DNA from: Flavobacteriales bacterium
GTDB taxonomy: Bacteria; Bacteroidota; Bacteroidia; Flavobacteriales_D; Crocinitomicaceae
Assembly: GCA_947488235.1 (NCBI GenBank)
Contig: CANLAQ010000020.1
Span: 1-44,873 of the forward strand
DNA length: 44,873 nucleotides
Reading direction: 5' to 3'
Below the pieces are notes generated by a model, which worked only from the letters and a program-made list of their open reading frames with translations, made no database searches and was not told the DNA's origin. The stretch's first letter is position 1. Each line of letters starts with the position of its first letter. This document shows, piece after piece, positions 9,373 to 18,415 of this stretch. A program made the translations under genes and the position numbers.

Positions 9373-10641
9373 TTACTTTAATAAGGTTTGTTCGCGATCT
9401 GGACCAACAGAAACTACATTAATAGGAACATTAAGTTCTTTTTCTAAATAGGTAACATAATCCTTAAGTTCTTTTGGAGCATTAGCATATGATCTCAACT
9501 CCGTTAAATCAGTTTTCCATCCTGGTAAAGAAAGATATACAGGTTCGATTTCTAAATCATTGACATCAAAAGGAAAATCAACTACTTTTTCACCATTGAT
9601 GATGTAATGAGTACAAACTTTAATTTCATCGAAAATACTTAAGATGTCTGCTTTCATCATACTTAATTCCGTAACACCATTAATCATAATAGCATAACGC
9701 ATCTGAACTAAATCAATCCATCCACATCTTCTTGGTCTTCCGGTAGTGGCTCCAAATTCTCTGCCTTCTCTTCTAATTTCTTCACCAACTTCATCTAATA
9801 ATTCTGTCGGAAATGGACCGCTTCCAACGCGCGTACAATACGCTTTGAAAATACCAATTACATCTCCAATCTTGTTAGGTGCAATACCTAAACCTGTACA
9901 AGTTCCTGCAGTTACGGTATTAGAAGAGGTGACAAATGGATAGGTACCAAAATCAATATCTAACATGGTTCCTTGAGCACCTTCTGCAAGTATTTTCTTT
10001 CCAGCCAATAGCGCTTGGTTTAAAAAATGTTCACTGTCCACTGCCTTCAATGTTTTAAGAACTTCTAGTCCTTCCATCCAATCTTTCTCAAGTGCTTTTA
10101 AATCATAAGAAAAATCATCATAATGACGCAGAATCCCTAAGTGCTTCTCAATTAACGCATCGTATTTCTCTTTGAAATTTGGAGAAAAAATATCTCCAAC
10201 TCTTAGACCATTTCTTCCGGTTTTATCCATGTAAGTTGGACCAATACCCTTTAAGGTAGATCCAATTTTGTTCTTTCCTTTTGATGTTTCAGAGGCAGCA
10301 TCTAGTAATTTATGCGTTGGCAAGATTAAATGTGCCTTTTTTGAAATAAAAAGTCTTTCTTGAAAATTGATATTAAAAGGTGCTAATTTGTCCATTTCTC
10401 CTTTGAAAATGACAGGATCAATAACAACTCCATTGCCCACTAAATTCAATACCTCAGGTCTGAAAATACCTGATGGGATAGTATGTAACACATGCTTTAT
10501 TCCTTCAAATTCTAAGGTGTGTCCAGCATTGGGTCCGCCTTGAAATCGAGCGATTATATTGTATTTTGGGGTCAATACATCTACTACTTTACCTTTTCCT
10601 TCGTCTCCCCATTGTAAGCCTAATAATACGTCTACTTTCAT
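9373..10641 (-). CDS. purA: Adenylosuccinate synthetase
   Basis: Catalyses the GTP-dependent joining of IMP and aspartate to adenylosuccinate, the first committed step of AMP synthesis. The protein is 422 residues, normal for the family. The N-terminal loop WGDEGKGK has catalytic Asp13, and GPNAGHT has His41, matching the E. coli numbering. GSTLKGIGPTYMDK, GAQGTMLDIDFGTYPFVTSS and TTGRPRRCGW are all intact. It sits between the STAS gene (5-base gap) and the OstA-like gene (0-base gap) in a single minus-strand operon. Control by the upstream Fur-family regulator is possible, but the sequence does not show it directly. Confidence 0.97.
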   Translation of the reverse strand: MKVDVLLGLQWGDEGKGKVVDVLTPKYNIIARFQGGPNAGHTLEFEGIKHVLHTIPSGIFRPEVLNLVGNGVVIDPVIFKGEMDKLAPFNINFQERLFISKKAHLILPTHKLLDAASETSKGKNKIGSTLKGIGPTYMDKTGRNGLRVGDIFSPNFKEKYDALIEKHLGILRHYDDFSYDLKALEKDWMEGLEVLKTLKAVDSEHFLNQALLAGKKILAEGAQGTMLDIDFGTYPFVTSSNTVTAGTCTGLGIAPNKIGDVIGIFKAYCTRVGSGPFPTELLDEVGEEIRREGREFGATTGRPRRCGWIDLVQMRYAIMINGVTELSMMKADILSIFDEIKVCTHYIINGEKVVDFPFDVNDLEIEPVYLSLPGWKTDLTELRSYANAPKELKDYVTYLEKELNVPINVVSVGPDREQTLLK

Positions 10642-10646
10642 TGATT

Positions 10647-10976
10647 TTAATTAAAATGATTTATTGCGTTTTCCTTTGAAGTGTATATGTTAAATACTTC
10701 GTGCATTTTTGTGATTTCAAATAATTTCGAAAGACCTGTATTCGGATTTAGCATTACTAAATCTCCACCATTAATACGAGCTCTTGTTAAAATCTTAACC
10801 ATAAAAGCGATGCCACTTGAATTGGTATGGGTAAGCTCGGTTAAGTCAAATACTATATTCCAATTCCTGATGGAATCAAAAGCAAGTAACATGGGTTGAA
10901 TGTCCTCGTCTGAAAGGATTTTACCACTTATAGTGAGGTAAGTTACTTTTTCTGTTTTAAGGGTGAATTCAATCAT
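10647..10976 (-). CDS. STAS-domain protein (anti-sigma factor antagonist-like)
   Basis: A single STAS domain of 109 residues. The conserved core is [19 protein letters not shown]. The NSSG motif (52-55) corresponds to the DSSG of SpoIIAA, where the first serine (here Ser53) is phosphorylated by an anti-sigma kinase. No kinase or sigma factor gene is nearby, so its partner is unknown. Its ATG overlaps the fur stop as ATGA, indicating translational coupling, and purA follows after 5 bases. It could act in partner switching or as a scaffold for an enzyme or transporter. Domain identity is secure, function is open. Confidence 0.85.
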   Translation of the reverse strand: MIEFTLKTEKVTYLTISGKILSDEDIQPMLLAFDSIRNWNIVFDLTELTHTNSSGIAFMVKILTRARINGGDLVMLNPNTGLSKLFEITKMHEVFNIYTSKENAINHFN

Positions 10977-11452
10977 TTTTTTTGCTTTTTTATACCGTAG
11001 AAATAAAGAGAGTGATGCTGAATGTCAACATCAAATAGAGATTCAATTGTTGCTTTAATTTGTTGTATCCTTGGATCACAAAATTCCATTACCTCACCAG
11101 TATCAGTCAATACAACATGATCGTGCTGCTTAGATCCATGAGACTTTTCGAATTGAGCAATGTTCTTTCCAAATTGATGCTTGGTAACCAAATTACACGC
11201 CAGTAACAAATCTATTGTATTGTATAAGGTAGCACGAGAAACACGGTAGTTGTGATTTTTCATCTTAACATACAAGGCCTCAACATCAAAATGTCCGGTG
11301 TATTCATAGATTTCAGAAAGTATAGCGAATCGTTCAGGTGTCTTGCGGTGACCATTTTGCTCTAAATAAGCACTAAATATTCCCAATACGGTCTCTTGTA
11401 AATCCAAAGTAATGCGTTTGAAATCACGACAAATGTAACTATTTCTTTCCAT
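10973..11452 (-). CDS. Fur-family transcriptional regulator lacking both CxxC zinc motifs
   Basis: A 159-residue Fur/PerR/Zur superfamily regulator. The winged helix has TPERFAIL (38-45), YTGHFDVE (51-58) and a recognition helix around [13 protein letters not shown] (71-83). The dimerization domain has the HDH metal motif (110-112) and VMEFCDPRI (121-129). In typical family members, the sequence after HDH contains CxxC. Here those positions are Leu115 and Thr118. The second CxxC expected near the C terminus is also absent (Lys155 and Lys158). Structural zinc binding by four cysteines is therefore unlikely. It is the first gene of a four-gene operon with STAS, purA and OstA-like genes. The metal or signal sensed cannot be deduced. 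Confidence 0.88.
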   Translation of the reverse strand: MERNSYICRDFKRITLDLQETVLGIFSAYLEQNGHRKTPERFAILSEIYEYTGHFDVEALYVKMKNHNYRVSRATLYNTIDLLLACNLVTKHQFGKNIAQFEKSHGSKQHDHVVLTDTGEVMEFCDPRIQQIKATIESLFDVDIQHHSLYFYGIKKQKK

Positions 11453-11495
11453 GTAATAACTTTAGAAATAAGGGATTTATCAAGGTTTAATTAAC

Positions 11496-11515
11496 AAATA
11501 AATGAACAATTATTT
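11496..11515. promoter_or_regulatory. Possible operator: imperfect inverted repeat between fur-like gene and glycosyltransferase
   Basis: An AT-rich imperfect palindrome has AAATAA at 11496-11501 and TTATTT at 11510-11515, in the 101-base divergent intergenic region. Fur-family boxes are AT-rich palindromes, and autoregulation is common, so it is a candidate site. The match is short, and such sequences arise often in AT-rich DNA. Confidence 0.2.
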
Positions 11516-11553
11516 CATAGAGGAAATTCTATAAAAGATACTTAAATTTGCAA

Positions 11554-12303
11554 ATGCTTAATGGAAAAAAAATATGCATTGTACTTCCAGCTTACAATGC
11601 TTCGGAGACGCTTGAAATGACCTACAATGAAATCCCTTTCGATATCGTGGATGAAGTGGTATTGGTGGACGATGCTAGTAAAGATCAAACAACGGAGCTT
11701 GGCAGGAAATTAGGAATCAAACATCTTATTCGTCATGAGGAAAATCGAGGGTATGGTGGAAATCAAAAGTCTTGTTATCACAAAGCCTTAGAACTCGATG
11801 CCGATATTATTGTCATGCTGCATCCAGATTATCAATATACGCCCAAACTCATTCATTCGATAGTTGGTGTAATTGCATACGATGTTTATCCTGTTGTACT
11901 CGGTTCAAGAATTCTTGGTAAAGGTGCCATTAAAGGTGGAATGCCTTATTATAAGTATGTAGCCAATCGTTTTTTAACTTTAGGACAAAATATACTCATG
12001 AGTCAGAAATTATCTGAATATCATACTGGATACAGAGCTTTCTCGAAAGAAGTTTTTGATTCAATTGATATCGAATTAAATTCGGATGATTTTATTTTTG
12101 ACAATCAAATGATCGCTCAATTGTTCTATGCTGGATATGAAATCGGGGAAGTAACTTGTCCGACTAAATATTTTGAAGAAGCTTCATCCATCAATTTTAG
12201 CCGCTCTGTTAAATATGGATTCGGTGTAATTGGTGTTTCAATAGCATACCGCTTAGCGAAATGGGGGATTTTTAAAAATCCAATTTTTAATCTTAAAAAA
12301 TAA
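11554..12303 (+). CDS. Family 2 glycosyltransferase, DPM1/polyprenyl-phosphate type
   Basis: A soluble 249-residue GT-A fold enzyme of the kind that transfers a sugar from a nucleotide donor to a polyprenyl phosphate or glycan. The nucleotide-binding start is IVLPAYNASETL. VLVDDASKDQT follows at about 38-48, then the EENRGYGGNQ motif of DPM1-like enzymes and the metal-site region MLHPDYQY. The C terminus has no clear long membrane segments. ATG 11554 is chosen over an in-frame TTG two codons earlier. A TAAATTTG -7 element ends 3 bases before it, so a leaderless transcript is conceivable. It is followed 9 bases later by ettA. The exact donor and acceptor are unknown. Confidence 0.85.
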   Translation: MLNGKKICIVLPAYNASETLEMTYNEIPFDIVDEVVLVDDASKDQTTELGRKLGIKHLIRHEENRGYGGNQKSCYHKALELDADIIVMLHPDYQYTPKLIHSIVGVIAYDVYPVVLGSRILGKGAIKGGMPYYKYVANRFLTLGQNILMSQKLSEYHTGYRAFSKEVFDSIDIELNSDDFIFDNQMIAQLFYAGYEIGEVTCPTKYFEEASSINFSRSVKYGFGVIGVSIAYRLAKWGIFKNPIFNLKK

Positions 12304-12312
12304 TTCTTAGCA

Positions 12313-13995
12313 ATGGCTGACGATAAAAAAGTAATATTTTCAATGGTGGGTGTCTCTAAAGCAACTCCTCAAGGAAAACAAATTATTAAAAATATTTACC
12401 TTTCTTTCTTTTACGGTGCTAAAATAGGCATCATCGGTTTGAATGGATCTGGAAAGTCTACTGTAATGAAAATAATTGCAGGATTAGATCAAGCTTATCA
12501 AGGTGATGTGGTGTTTTCTCCGGGATATTCAGTTGGTTACTTGCCACAAGAACCTGAATTAGATTTAAATAAAACTGTGAAGGAGATTGTGCTAGAAGGC
12601 GCTAAAGAAATTGTAGATGTTCTTCAAGAATATGAGGAGATAAATGCAGGTTTCATGGACGAGGATGTCCTCAATGATCCTGATAAAATGGATAAGCTCA
12701 TTGCACGACAAGGTGAAGTTCAAGATAAAATTGATGCACTCGATGCATGGGAATTAGATAATAAACTGGAGCGTGCTATGGATGCCTTGCGCTGTCCTCC
12801 AGATGATCAAATTATTGGAACGCTTTCCGGTGGTGAAAAAAGAAGGGTGGCGCTTTGTCGTCTCTTGCTTCAAAACCCCGATATCTTGTTGCTAGATGAA
12901 CCTACTAACCACCTGGATGCTGAATCAATTGATTGGTTAGAACAACATTTACAGCAATATCAAGGTACTGTCATCGCCGTTACACACGACCGCTATTTCT
13001 TGGATAATGTTGCTGGTTGGATCTTAGAATTAGATAGGGGTGAAGGCATTCCTTGGAAAGGTAATTATACTTCTTGGTTAGAACAGAAGTCTGCTCGATT
13101 AAAGGATGAAGAGAAATCGGAGTCGAAGCGTCAGAAAATGTTGCTTCGTGAGTTGGATTGGGTACGCATGAATCCAAAAGCTAGACAAGCGAAAAGTAAA
13201 GCAAGGTTGCAGAATTATGAAAAGATGTTGTCTGAAGATTCTAAAGAAAAAGAAGCTTTATTGGAAATGCCTATCCCTAATGGTCCAAGACTCGGAAATA
13301 ATGTTATCGATGCAGAACATGTTTCAAAATCGTTTGGAGATAAATTACTTTATGATGATTTGAACTTCAAGTTACCGCCTGCTGGAATTGTTGGTGTTAT
13401 TGGTCCAAATGGTGCTGGAAAAACGACTATTTTCAAAATGATCATGGAAGAACTTCAGGCTGATGCAGGTAAGTTTAATGTCGGTGAAACCGTTAAAATT
13501 GGTTATGTAGATCAAACGCATAAAGATATTCATGAATCAAAAACTGTTTTTGATGTAGTTTCCAATGGTATGGAATATGTTGAAATTGGGAACCAAAAAA
13601 TTAATGCAAGAGCATATTTGTCAAAATTTAATTTTAATGGTTCTGATCAAAATAAAAAAGTAGGTATTTTGTCCGGAGGTGAACGAAATCGTTTGCATTT
13701 AGCCATGACCCTGAAAACAGAAGCTAATGTTTTGTTGTTGGATGAACCCACGAATGACATAGATGTTAATACACTAAGAGCCTTAGAGGAGGGTATTCAA
13801 AATTTTGCAGGTTGTGCTGTTGTGATTTCTCACGATAGATGGTTCTTAGATAGAATTTGTACGCATATTCTTGCTTTTGAAGGCGATTCTCAAGTGTATT
13901 GGTTCGAAGGTTCGTATTCTGAATATGAGGAAAATCGAAAGAAAAGATTGGGTGATGCTGGTCCAAAAAGAATTAAGTATCGGAAGATTGTTTAA
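12313..13995 (+). CDS. ettA: ABC-F protein EttA (energy-dependent translational throttle)
   Basis: EttA binds the ribosomal E site and gates entry into elongation according to the ATP/ADP ratio. The protein is 560 residues, as usual for EttA, and has two ABC domains without membrane segments. The first has Walker A GLNGSGKST, signature LSGGEKRR and Walker B LLLDEPTNHLD. The second has GPNGAGKTT, LSGGERNR and LLLDEPTNDID. Between the two, an arm-type insertion and the linker with RELDWVRMNPKARQAKSKAR form the tRNA-interaction motif of EttA. It follows the glycosyltransferase after 9 bases. Its TAA directly abuts the reverse-strand stop of the convergent sulfotransferase gene. Confidence 0.95.
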   Translation: MADDKKVIFSMVGVSKATPQGKQIIKNIYLSFFYGAKIGIIGLNGSGKSTVMKIIAGLDQAYQGDVVFSPGYSVGYLPQEPELDLNKTVKEIVLEGAKEIVDVLQEYEEINAGFMDEDVLNDPDKMDKLIARQGEVQDKIDALDAWELDNKLERAMDALRCPPDDQIIGTLSGGEKRRVALCRLLLQNPDILLLDEPTNHLDAESIDWLEQHLQQYQGTVIAVTHDRYFLDNVAGWILELDRGEGIPWKGNYTSWLEQKSARLKDEEKSESKRQKMLLRELDWVRMNPKARQAKSKARLQNYEKMLSEDSKEKEALLEMPIPNGPRLGNNVIDAEHVSKSFGDKLLYDDLNFKLPPAGIVGVIGPNGAGKTTIFKMIMEELQADAGKFNVGETVKIGYVDQTHKDIHESKTVFDVVSNGMEYVEIGNQKINARAYLSKFNFNGSDQNKKVGILSGGERNRLHLAMTLKTEANVLLLDEPTNDIDVNTLRALEEGIQNFAGCAVVISHDRWFLDRICTHILAFEGDSQVYWFEGSYSEYEENRKKRLGDAGPKRIKYRKIV

Positions 13996-15036
13996 TTAAA
14001 CAATTTGTTTTTTCTTTTTGAATTGCTTGATCATTATTTTTATCGACAACGGAAGATGAAAATACAAGTCTAACATTAATGGTCTGTAAGCGTATGCTAA
14101 TAGTTTTTGCAATTTATTTTCGCTGCTTTCTACCCACATATCGTGTTCTTTATAAGTCAGTTTCTTCATTATAATCACTTGATTTTTAGTAATTTGAAAA
14201 TCGCTACTTGAATCAATAATATTCTTGTTTAGCTCTGGATTTAGAGTCTTTTTTAATCCACTGTGAAACTGATTTAATTTTTCGAGATAGCTAGGCTCTA
14301 ATCGTGATTTTCTTTGCTGAATGAGTTGATCAAATACACCCTCTGTTGCTAACATTTTATCGTTATAGGTGAATCCAATAAAGCTGGAGATTTCTTTTAA
14401 TATTGTTTCAGGGTGGATTAAAAGTTGCTCAAAGGATATTATAATTCTTTTCGATTCCGGAATCTCGAGTGCTCTTGAATAAGCTCCTTCCCAAATTTCA
14501 GCTAGATATCTTGGGTTTTGATTCCAATTTAATTTCCTTTTTTGTTTCGCGTTTATATTATCAAAGATATTCCTGCTTAAAATGATGAATTTAGCTTCCG
14601 GAAAAATCGAAATGAGTCGTTCTACATGATAAACATATTTAATTTGCTTATCAATAATAAATTTGATAGCACTTTTGTCTTTTACATGAGCATCGTAAAA
14701 GGATAGATAACAAAGCTTTATTAATCGTGAATAGTTTAAGTGTTCTTTATGAGCCTTTAAAAGTTGCTCAAAGGTAGATCTGTCTTCAAAATATAGATCG
14801 ACATTGCGGTCAAAAAGTAAATAAAATTCTTTGATAAATTGATCAATTTCCGGATCGCTCCATTGGCTTTTGTTCCTATATTTTTTATAAAAATAAAGTG
14901 CAAATTGCTCTTCAGAAGGAGAAATTACTTCTTGGTTCAAATTGAGCATTAAGCTGAGCATGGAACTTCCAGTTCGTTCTGTACACAGTACAAAATGAAT
15001 CTGAATCGCATCTAATTGATCACTTGTCCAGGTCAT
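13996..15036 (-). CDS. Sulfotransferase family protein (divergent PAPS site)
   Basis: A 346-residue P-loop sulfotransferase-like protein. The 5'-phosphosulfate loop is TERTGSSML (19-27), preceded by a beta strand (IHFVLC) as in PAPS-dependent enzymes. The 3'-phosphate region is recognisable at FIILSRNIFDN, with Arg155. The serine normally eight residues later is replaced by Ala163, so the cofactor site is divergent. The C terminus is basic and somewhat hydrophobic (IKQFKKKK). It is the third gene of a coupled operon, its ATG overlapping the previous stop as ATGA. It probably sulfates a surface glycan, but the acceptor is unknown and activity is not guaranteed. Confidence 0.75.
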   Translation of the reverse strand: MTWTSDQLDAIQIHFVLCTERTGSSMLSLMLNLNQEVISPSEEQFALYFYKKYRNKSQWSDPEIDQFIKEFYLLFDRNVDLYFEDRSTFEQLLKAHKEHLNYSRLIKLCYLSFYDAHVKDKSAIKFIIDKQIKYVYHVERLISIFPEAKFIILSRNIFDNINAKQKRKLNWNQNPRYLAEIWEGAYSRALEIPESKRIIISFEQLLIHPETILKEISSFIGFTYNDKMLATEGVFDQLIQQRKSRLEPSYLEKLNQFHSGLKKTLNPELNKNIIDSSSDFQITKNQVIIMKKLTYKEHDMWVESSENKLQKLLAYAYRPLMLDLYFHLPLSIKIMIKQFKKKKQIV

Positions 15037-16061
15037 CTTTTTGCTTTTATTTTGTTAACAAATCGTTCAAAATAATCGACCTTGAAGCTTAATGGAAATA
15101 AATGAAAGATTTGATTTTTAAATCTTTCTAGAATGTAAATTATTGTATAATAAACGACTCTTAACTTGATTTTTAATTTCTTATTATTAGTTATTGAAGA
15201 TGATGAAGGATAAGCAAATTTCTTTCCAATATCGTGACAAATATAATCTGCGATTTCAATCTCCTCTTGCGTCAGTTTAGTCTTCCATTGCTCCATCCTG
15301 TGCGTAAAAATTCCTTGTGCTAAGTCACTATATTTTTTTTCTATTCTTTCCTGTTTTATTTCTGAAACCGCCTTCTCATAAGCTTTTTGTTCCTGAGTCA
15401 TCTCTTTTGATAATTCACATGGTTCCATATTTAAGAATCTTATGATTTCGTTAAAAGTGCTTTGCGGTTGTTGCACTAAGTCCTCATAAGTTACAATATG
15501 AAATTGATTGGGCCTTTTTTCTTGTTCTTTAAGTATTTTATTGGTGAAATAGCGCCAACGAAGAGCATTGTAATATATGTTACTAGAGTTGAAGTGAACC
15601 GATTCTTTACGAGATAAAAAATTGGCTCTGTAATCGCGCATCATGAAAATGAATTTTGCCGATGGATTAAAGCTTAGTATTTCTTTTATGTAAGTTGAAT
15701 TGATCGGATTTTTATCTATGATCAAGCTAATTTCCTTGCTGTATGTTGCTGAATTGGTGTATTGAAAGTAATTCTCAGCACAAAAGGAATAAAAATTATT
15801 CGCGTACATATCCTCGAAAGATTTCGTTTCGAATCCAATAGGAGGCTGCAGTTCATTAAATGCAAGATTATATTGATTTATTAATTTAATGTCTTGACAA
15901 TTGAATTTGGTTTTATTTTTCCAATTGGGATGAAAGAACCGAACGAAATAGTTTTCTGGTCCTGCAAATACCTTAGGATGTTGGTTCAGTAAGGACTGTA
16001 ATAAGGAGGTTCCGGATCTACCAATTCCTACGATATAAGCAATTTCTTTAGGAGGAGTCAC
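15033..16061 (-). CDS. PAPS-dependent sulfotransferase
   Basis: A 342-residue enzyme of the carbohydrate-type sulfotransferase superfamily, transferring sulfate from PAPS to an acceptor hydroxyl or amine. The 5'-PSB loop GRSGTS (14-19) follows strand IAYIVGI. The 3'-PB motif is FIFMMRDYRANFLSRKES, with Arg142 and Ser150 in the canonical spacing. It starts with GTG, which overlaps the stop of the upstream TMTC-like gene as GTGA. No better start is visible because the P-loop begins at residue 14. Operon context with a GT-C protein glycosyltransferase suggests the substrate is a protein-linked or envelope glycan. This is inference. Confidence 0.82.
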   Translation of the reverse strand: MTPPKEIAYIVGIGRSGTSLLQSLLNQHPKVFAGPENYFVRFFHPNWKNKTKFNCQDIKLINQYNLAFNELQPPIGFETKSFEDMYANNFYSFCAENYFQYTNSATYSKEISLIIDKNPINSTYIKEILSFNPSAKFIFMMRDYRANFLSRKESVHFNSSNIYYNALRWRYFTNKILKEQEKRPNQFHIVTYEDLVQQPQSTFNEIIRFLNMEPCELSKEMTQEQKAYEKAVSEIKQERIEKKYSDLAQGIFTHRMEQWKTKLTQEEIEIADYICHDIGKKFAYPSSSSITNNKKLKIKLRVVYYTIIYILERFKNQIFHLFPLSFKVDYFERFVNKIKAKR

Positions 16062-18400
16062 TTTTTAGTCTTTACTTTAATTTGACCGATAAATTGATTT
16101 AATCTGTTGATTTCAATCGCTAAAGAATCTTTTTTAGTTTCCATTTCACTTCCTTTAATTTGATACTGTTCTGTTTGTAACATGGAAATTGCCTGCTCAA
16201 AATAATATAAGGACTTCTTCGGTTTTTGTAAATTGAAATAAGCATTTGCAATTTGTATGGTAGGCTTCACATGACTTTTACTTGTAAATTTTGTAATGTA
16301 TTGCTCTTCTAATGAAATTAAATCAGAATATTTAGCGGCAACAATAAAATAGTTCTCAGCAAGTGAAAAATATTTTAAATAGTTGATTTTTTTAAGTTGA
16401 TGGAGACTCTTTACTATTTCAGTATCATTTGTCTCTTTTTTATAATTCGAGATTTCACAAAGTTTTCTAATCAAAGGATCCAAAATATTTTCTCCTGACT
16501 TAGTCCGGCCGCTATATAAGTCGTTCAACGAAATATTAATTTGATGCGCAAAATCGATTTCATTTAGGGTAGAACTAGGATAATTTAATTGAAGCTGTTC
16601 AGCGTATTGGACTGTATATTTAATGCTTTCAGGTCTTAGTCCAGAGCTTAGAACTTTCTTTCCCATGGCTTCGAATTGAACAATTATGCTTAATATTTTA
16701 ATAAATTCTGCTCTAGAAAATTTCTTATGATTAGAAAGATTCGTCTGAATATTTTTAATATTATTTACTCTTTGATAGAGTTTGTTAATGGCAATCTCAT
16801 TTAAAATCTTATGCTCATGTCCTTCTAAATAGTTGGGGTCAATTGAAATGGCTTTATTAAATAGTTGTCTCGCGGCAAGTGGATTTAAGAAAACAGTTGC
16901 TTGCAAGGAAGCTTGATTGTTTAATATTTCTATGTAATTAGGATAAACCTTTAAAGCTATTGAATAATAAAAATTAGCCGATGATCCAGTTCTAATAATT
17001 TCATTGATTTGCATCGGATTCATTAAGGCAATCTGCATGCTTTCATATTGATATTCTTGCCCCATTAAGGAATTTGCTTTTGCTGATGATTTTAAATCAT
17101 TCATGTCGCTTTGATACAAACTTTTTTTACTTTCCCATGCTGGATTTCTTTTTATGACAGCGAAGGAACTCAGGGTAAGTAACAGCAATAGTAAATAGGG
17201 TAATTTACTCTTATTCAATGCTGTAATTTTTGCCGTTAAGGGAACTTTAAATAAAAGAAATAAGAGGTAGGTAAATGCTATAATAAAACCTAAGGAGGCT
17301 GTGAAAGCTAGTCGTTCCGCATAAATCCCTACCATTGGGTAAATCAAATTAGAGGCTCCTCCAATAGCTAAGAAAAAGAAAAGAATCCCAAAAGAATAGA
17401 GTGATTTCTGCTTGAACTTATACAGCGCAAATCCAAGCCAAATTAGCAACAGTACAAGTGAAATTATAAAGGATGCACTGGTGTAATTAACGATCGGAAT
17501 AGCATTATACCCGTAATAAAAATTAAGATCATAAGGGAGTAATAATTGTTGTATGTATAAAAAATTGGTATAAAAAAATTGAGGGATTCTTTCGTATAAT
17601 TGACTGCCAAAAAGTGGGTTTTCAATAAATAAGAAGGCTCTGTTTTTGGGTTCGTTTAAGAGTCCTTTATTCATTAAAGTAAACAGTAATCTCCCTAAAA
17701 TTATTATTCCACTCAAGGAAAGTAATATTTTCCAATTGGTAGTCCTGAAAAAATAGATTGCCATAGGGATAATTACTAAAAATGGCATCGCTGTTTTCTT
17801 GCTGAGTATAGCCAATAAGAATAATAGGGGTAAGGCGATTAAGTATTTAACTTTCTTGTGATCTATATAGTTGAATGCTGCAATTAATGCCAAAACAGAA
17901 AACAATAGACTGAGAATTTCATCTCTATTTTTGAGTGAATTGACTACTTCTGTATGGATTGGATGTGCTAGAAAGAGCGCAGTAATGCAGAATGAAAAAA
18001 AGTCAGATTCTTTTCCCAACATTTTTTGAAGTAACTCCAAAATTTTAATTCCTAAAATAGCATACAAGAGCACATTGATAAAATGTGAAATAGGGGCGCG
18101 GTGCTCACTGTTTCCAAATAAGCTCCATTCTAATGCAAAACTATAGGTGCTAATCGGACGGTACTCGTAGTTTTGGTTGCTATTGCTTGCGTAATTTGAA
18201 GTGAATATGGATTGGAGTCCCTGGTATCCTTTTTCCACTAATGGATGATGCTCTCTGTCTGTAGTAGTGACTAAATCATCATCTAGAGAATAATTATTGG
18301 GGATTGAATTTCCATAAAGAAAAAAAGTCAATATTAGAATAAATACTTTGAAAGTATTTTTGTGGTTTAACCAAGAATTCTTTGTGTTTTTATCTTTCAC
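16058..18400 (-). CDS. TMTC-like GT-C membrane protein with C-terminal TPR region
   Basis: A 780-residue polytopic protein resembling TMTC protein O-mannosyltransferases and bacterial DUF1736-type proteins. After a first membrane helix (about 17-30), a luminal or periplasmic loop has the acidic YSLDDD (38-42). Next come EYRPIST and the strongly family-like AHPIHTEVVNSLKNRDEILSLLF (about 145-167). About ten further hydrophobic helices run to about residue 420. The remaining 350 residues are soluble and alpha-helical with TPR-like repeats, for example NKAISIDPNYLEGHEH and ANAYFNLQKPKKSLYYFEQA. The start is GTG; an in-frame TAG lies two codons upstream, so no earlier start exists. It heads an operon with two sulfotransferases. 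Transfer of polyprenyl-linked sugars to periplasmic proteins is inferred. Confidence 0.72.
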   Translation of the reverse strand: MKDKNTKNSWLNHKNTFKVFILILTFFLYGNSIPNNYSLDDDLVTTTDREHHPLVEKGYQGLQSIFTSNYASNSNQNYEYRPISTYSFALEWSLFGNSEHRAPISHFINVLLYAILGIKILELLQKMLGKESDFFSFCITALFLAHPIHTEVVNSLKNRDEILSLLFSVLALIAAFNYIDHKKVKYLIALPLLFLLAILSKKTAMPFLVIIPMAIYFFRTTNWKILLSLSGIIILGRLLFTLMNKGLLNEPKNRAFLFIENPLFGSQLYERIPQFFYTNFLYIQQLLLPYDLNFYYGYNAIPIVNYTSASFIISLVLLLIWLGFALYKFKQKSLYSFGILFFFLAIGGASNLIYPMVGIYAERLAFTASLGFIIAFTYLLFLLFKVPLTAKITALNKSKLPYLLLLLLTLSSFAVIKRNPAWESKKSLYQSDMNDLKSSAKANSLMGQEYQYESMQIALMNPMQINEIIRTGSSANFYYSIALKVYPNYIEILNNQASLQATVFLNPLAARQLFNKAISIDPNYLEGHEHKILNEIAINKLYQRVNNIKNIQTNLSNHKKFSRAEFIKILSIIVQFEAMGKKVLSSGLRPESIKYTVQYAEQLQLNYPSSTLNEIDFAHQINISLNDLYSGRTKSGENILDPLIRKLCEISNYKKETNDTEIVKSLHQLKKINYLKYFSLAENYFIVAAKYSDLISLEEQYITKFTSKSHVKPTIQIANAYFNLQKPKKSLYYFEQAISMLQTEQYQIKGSEMETKKDSLAIEINRLNQFIGQIKVKTKK

Positions 18401-18415
18401 GCTCTAAACTTAGTC

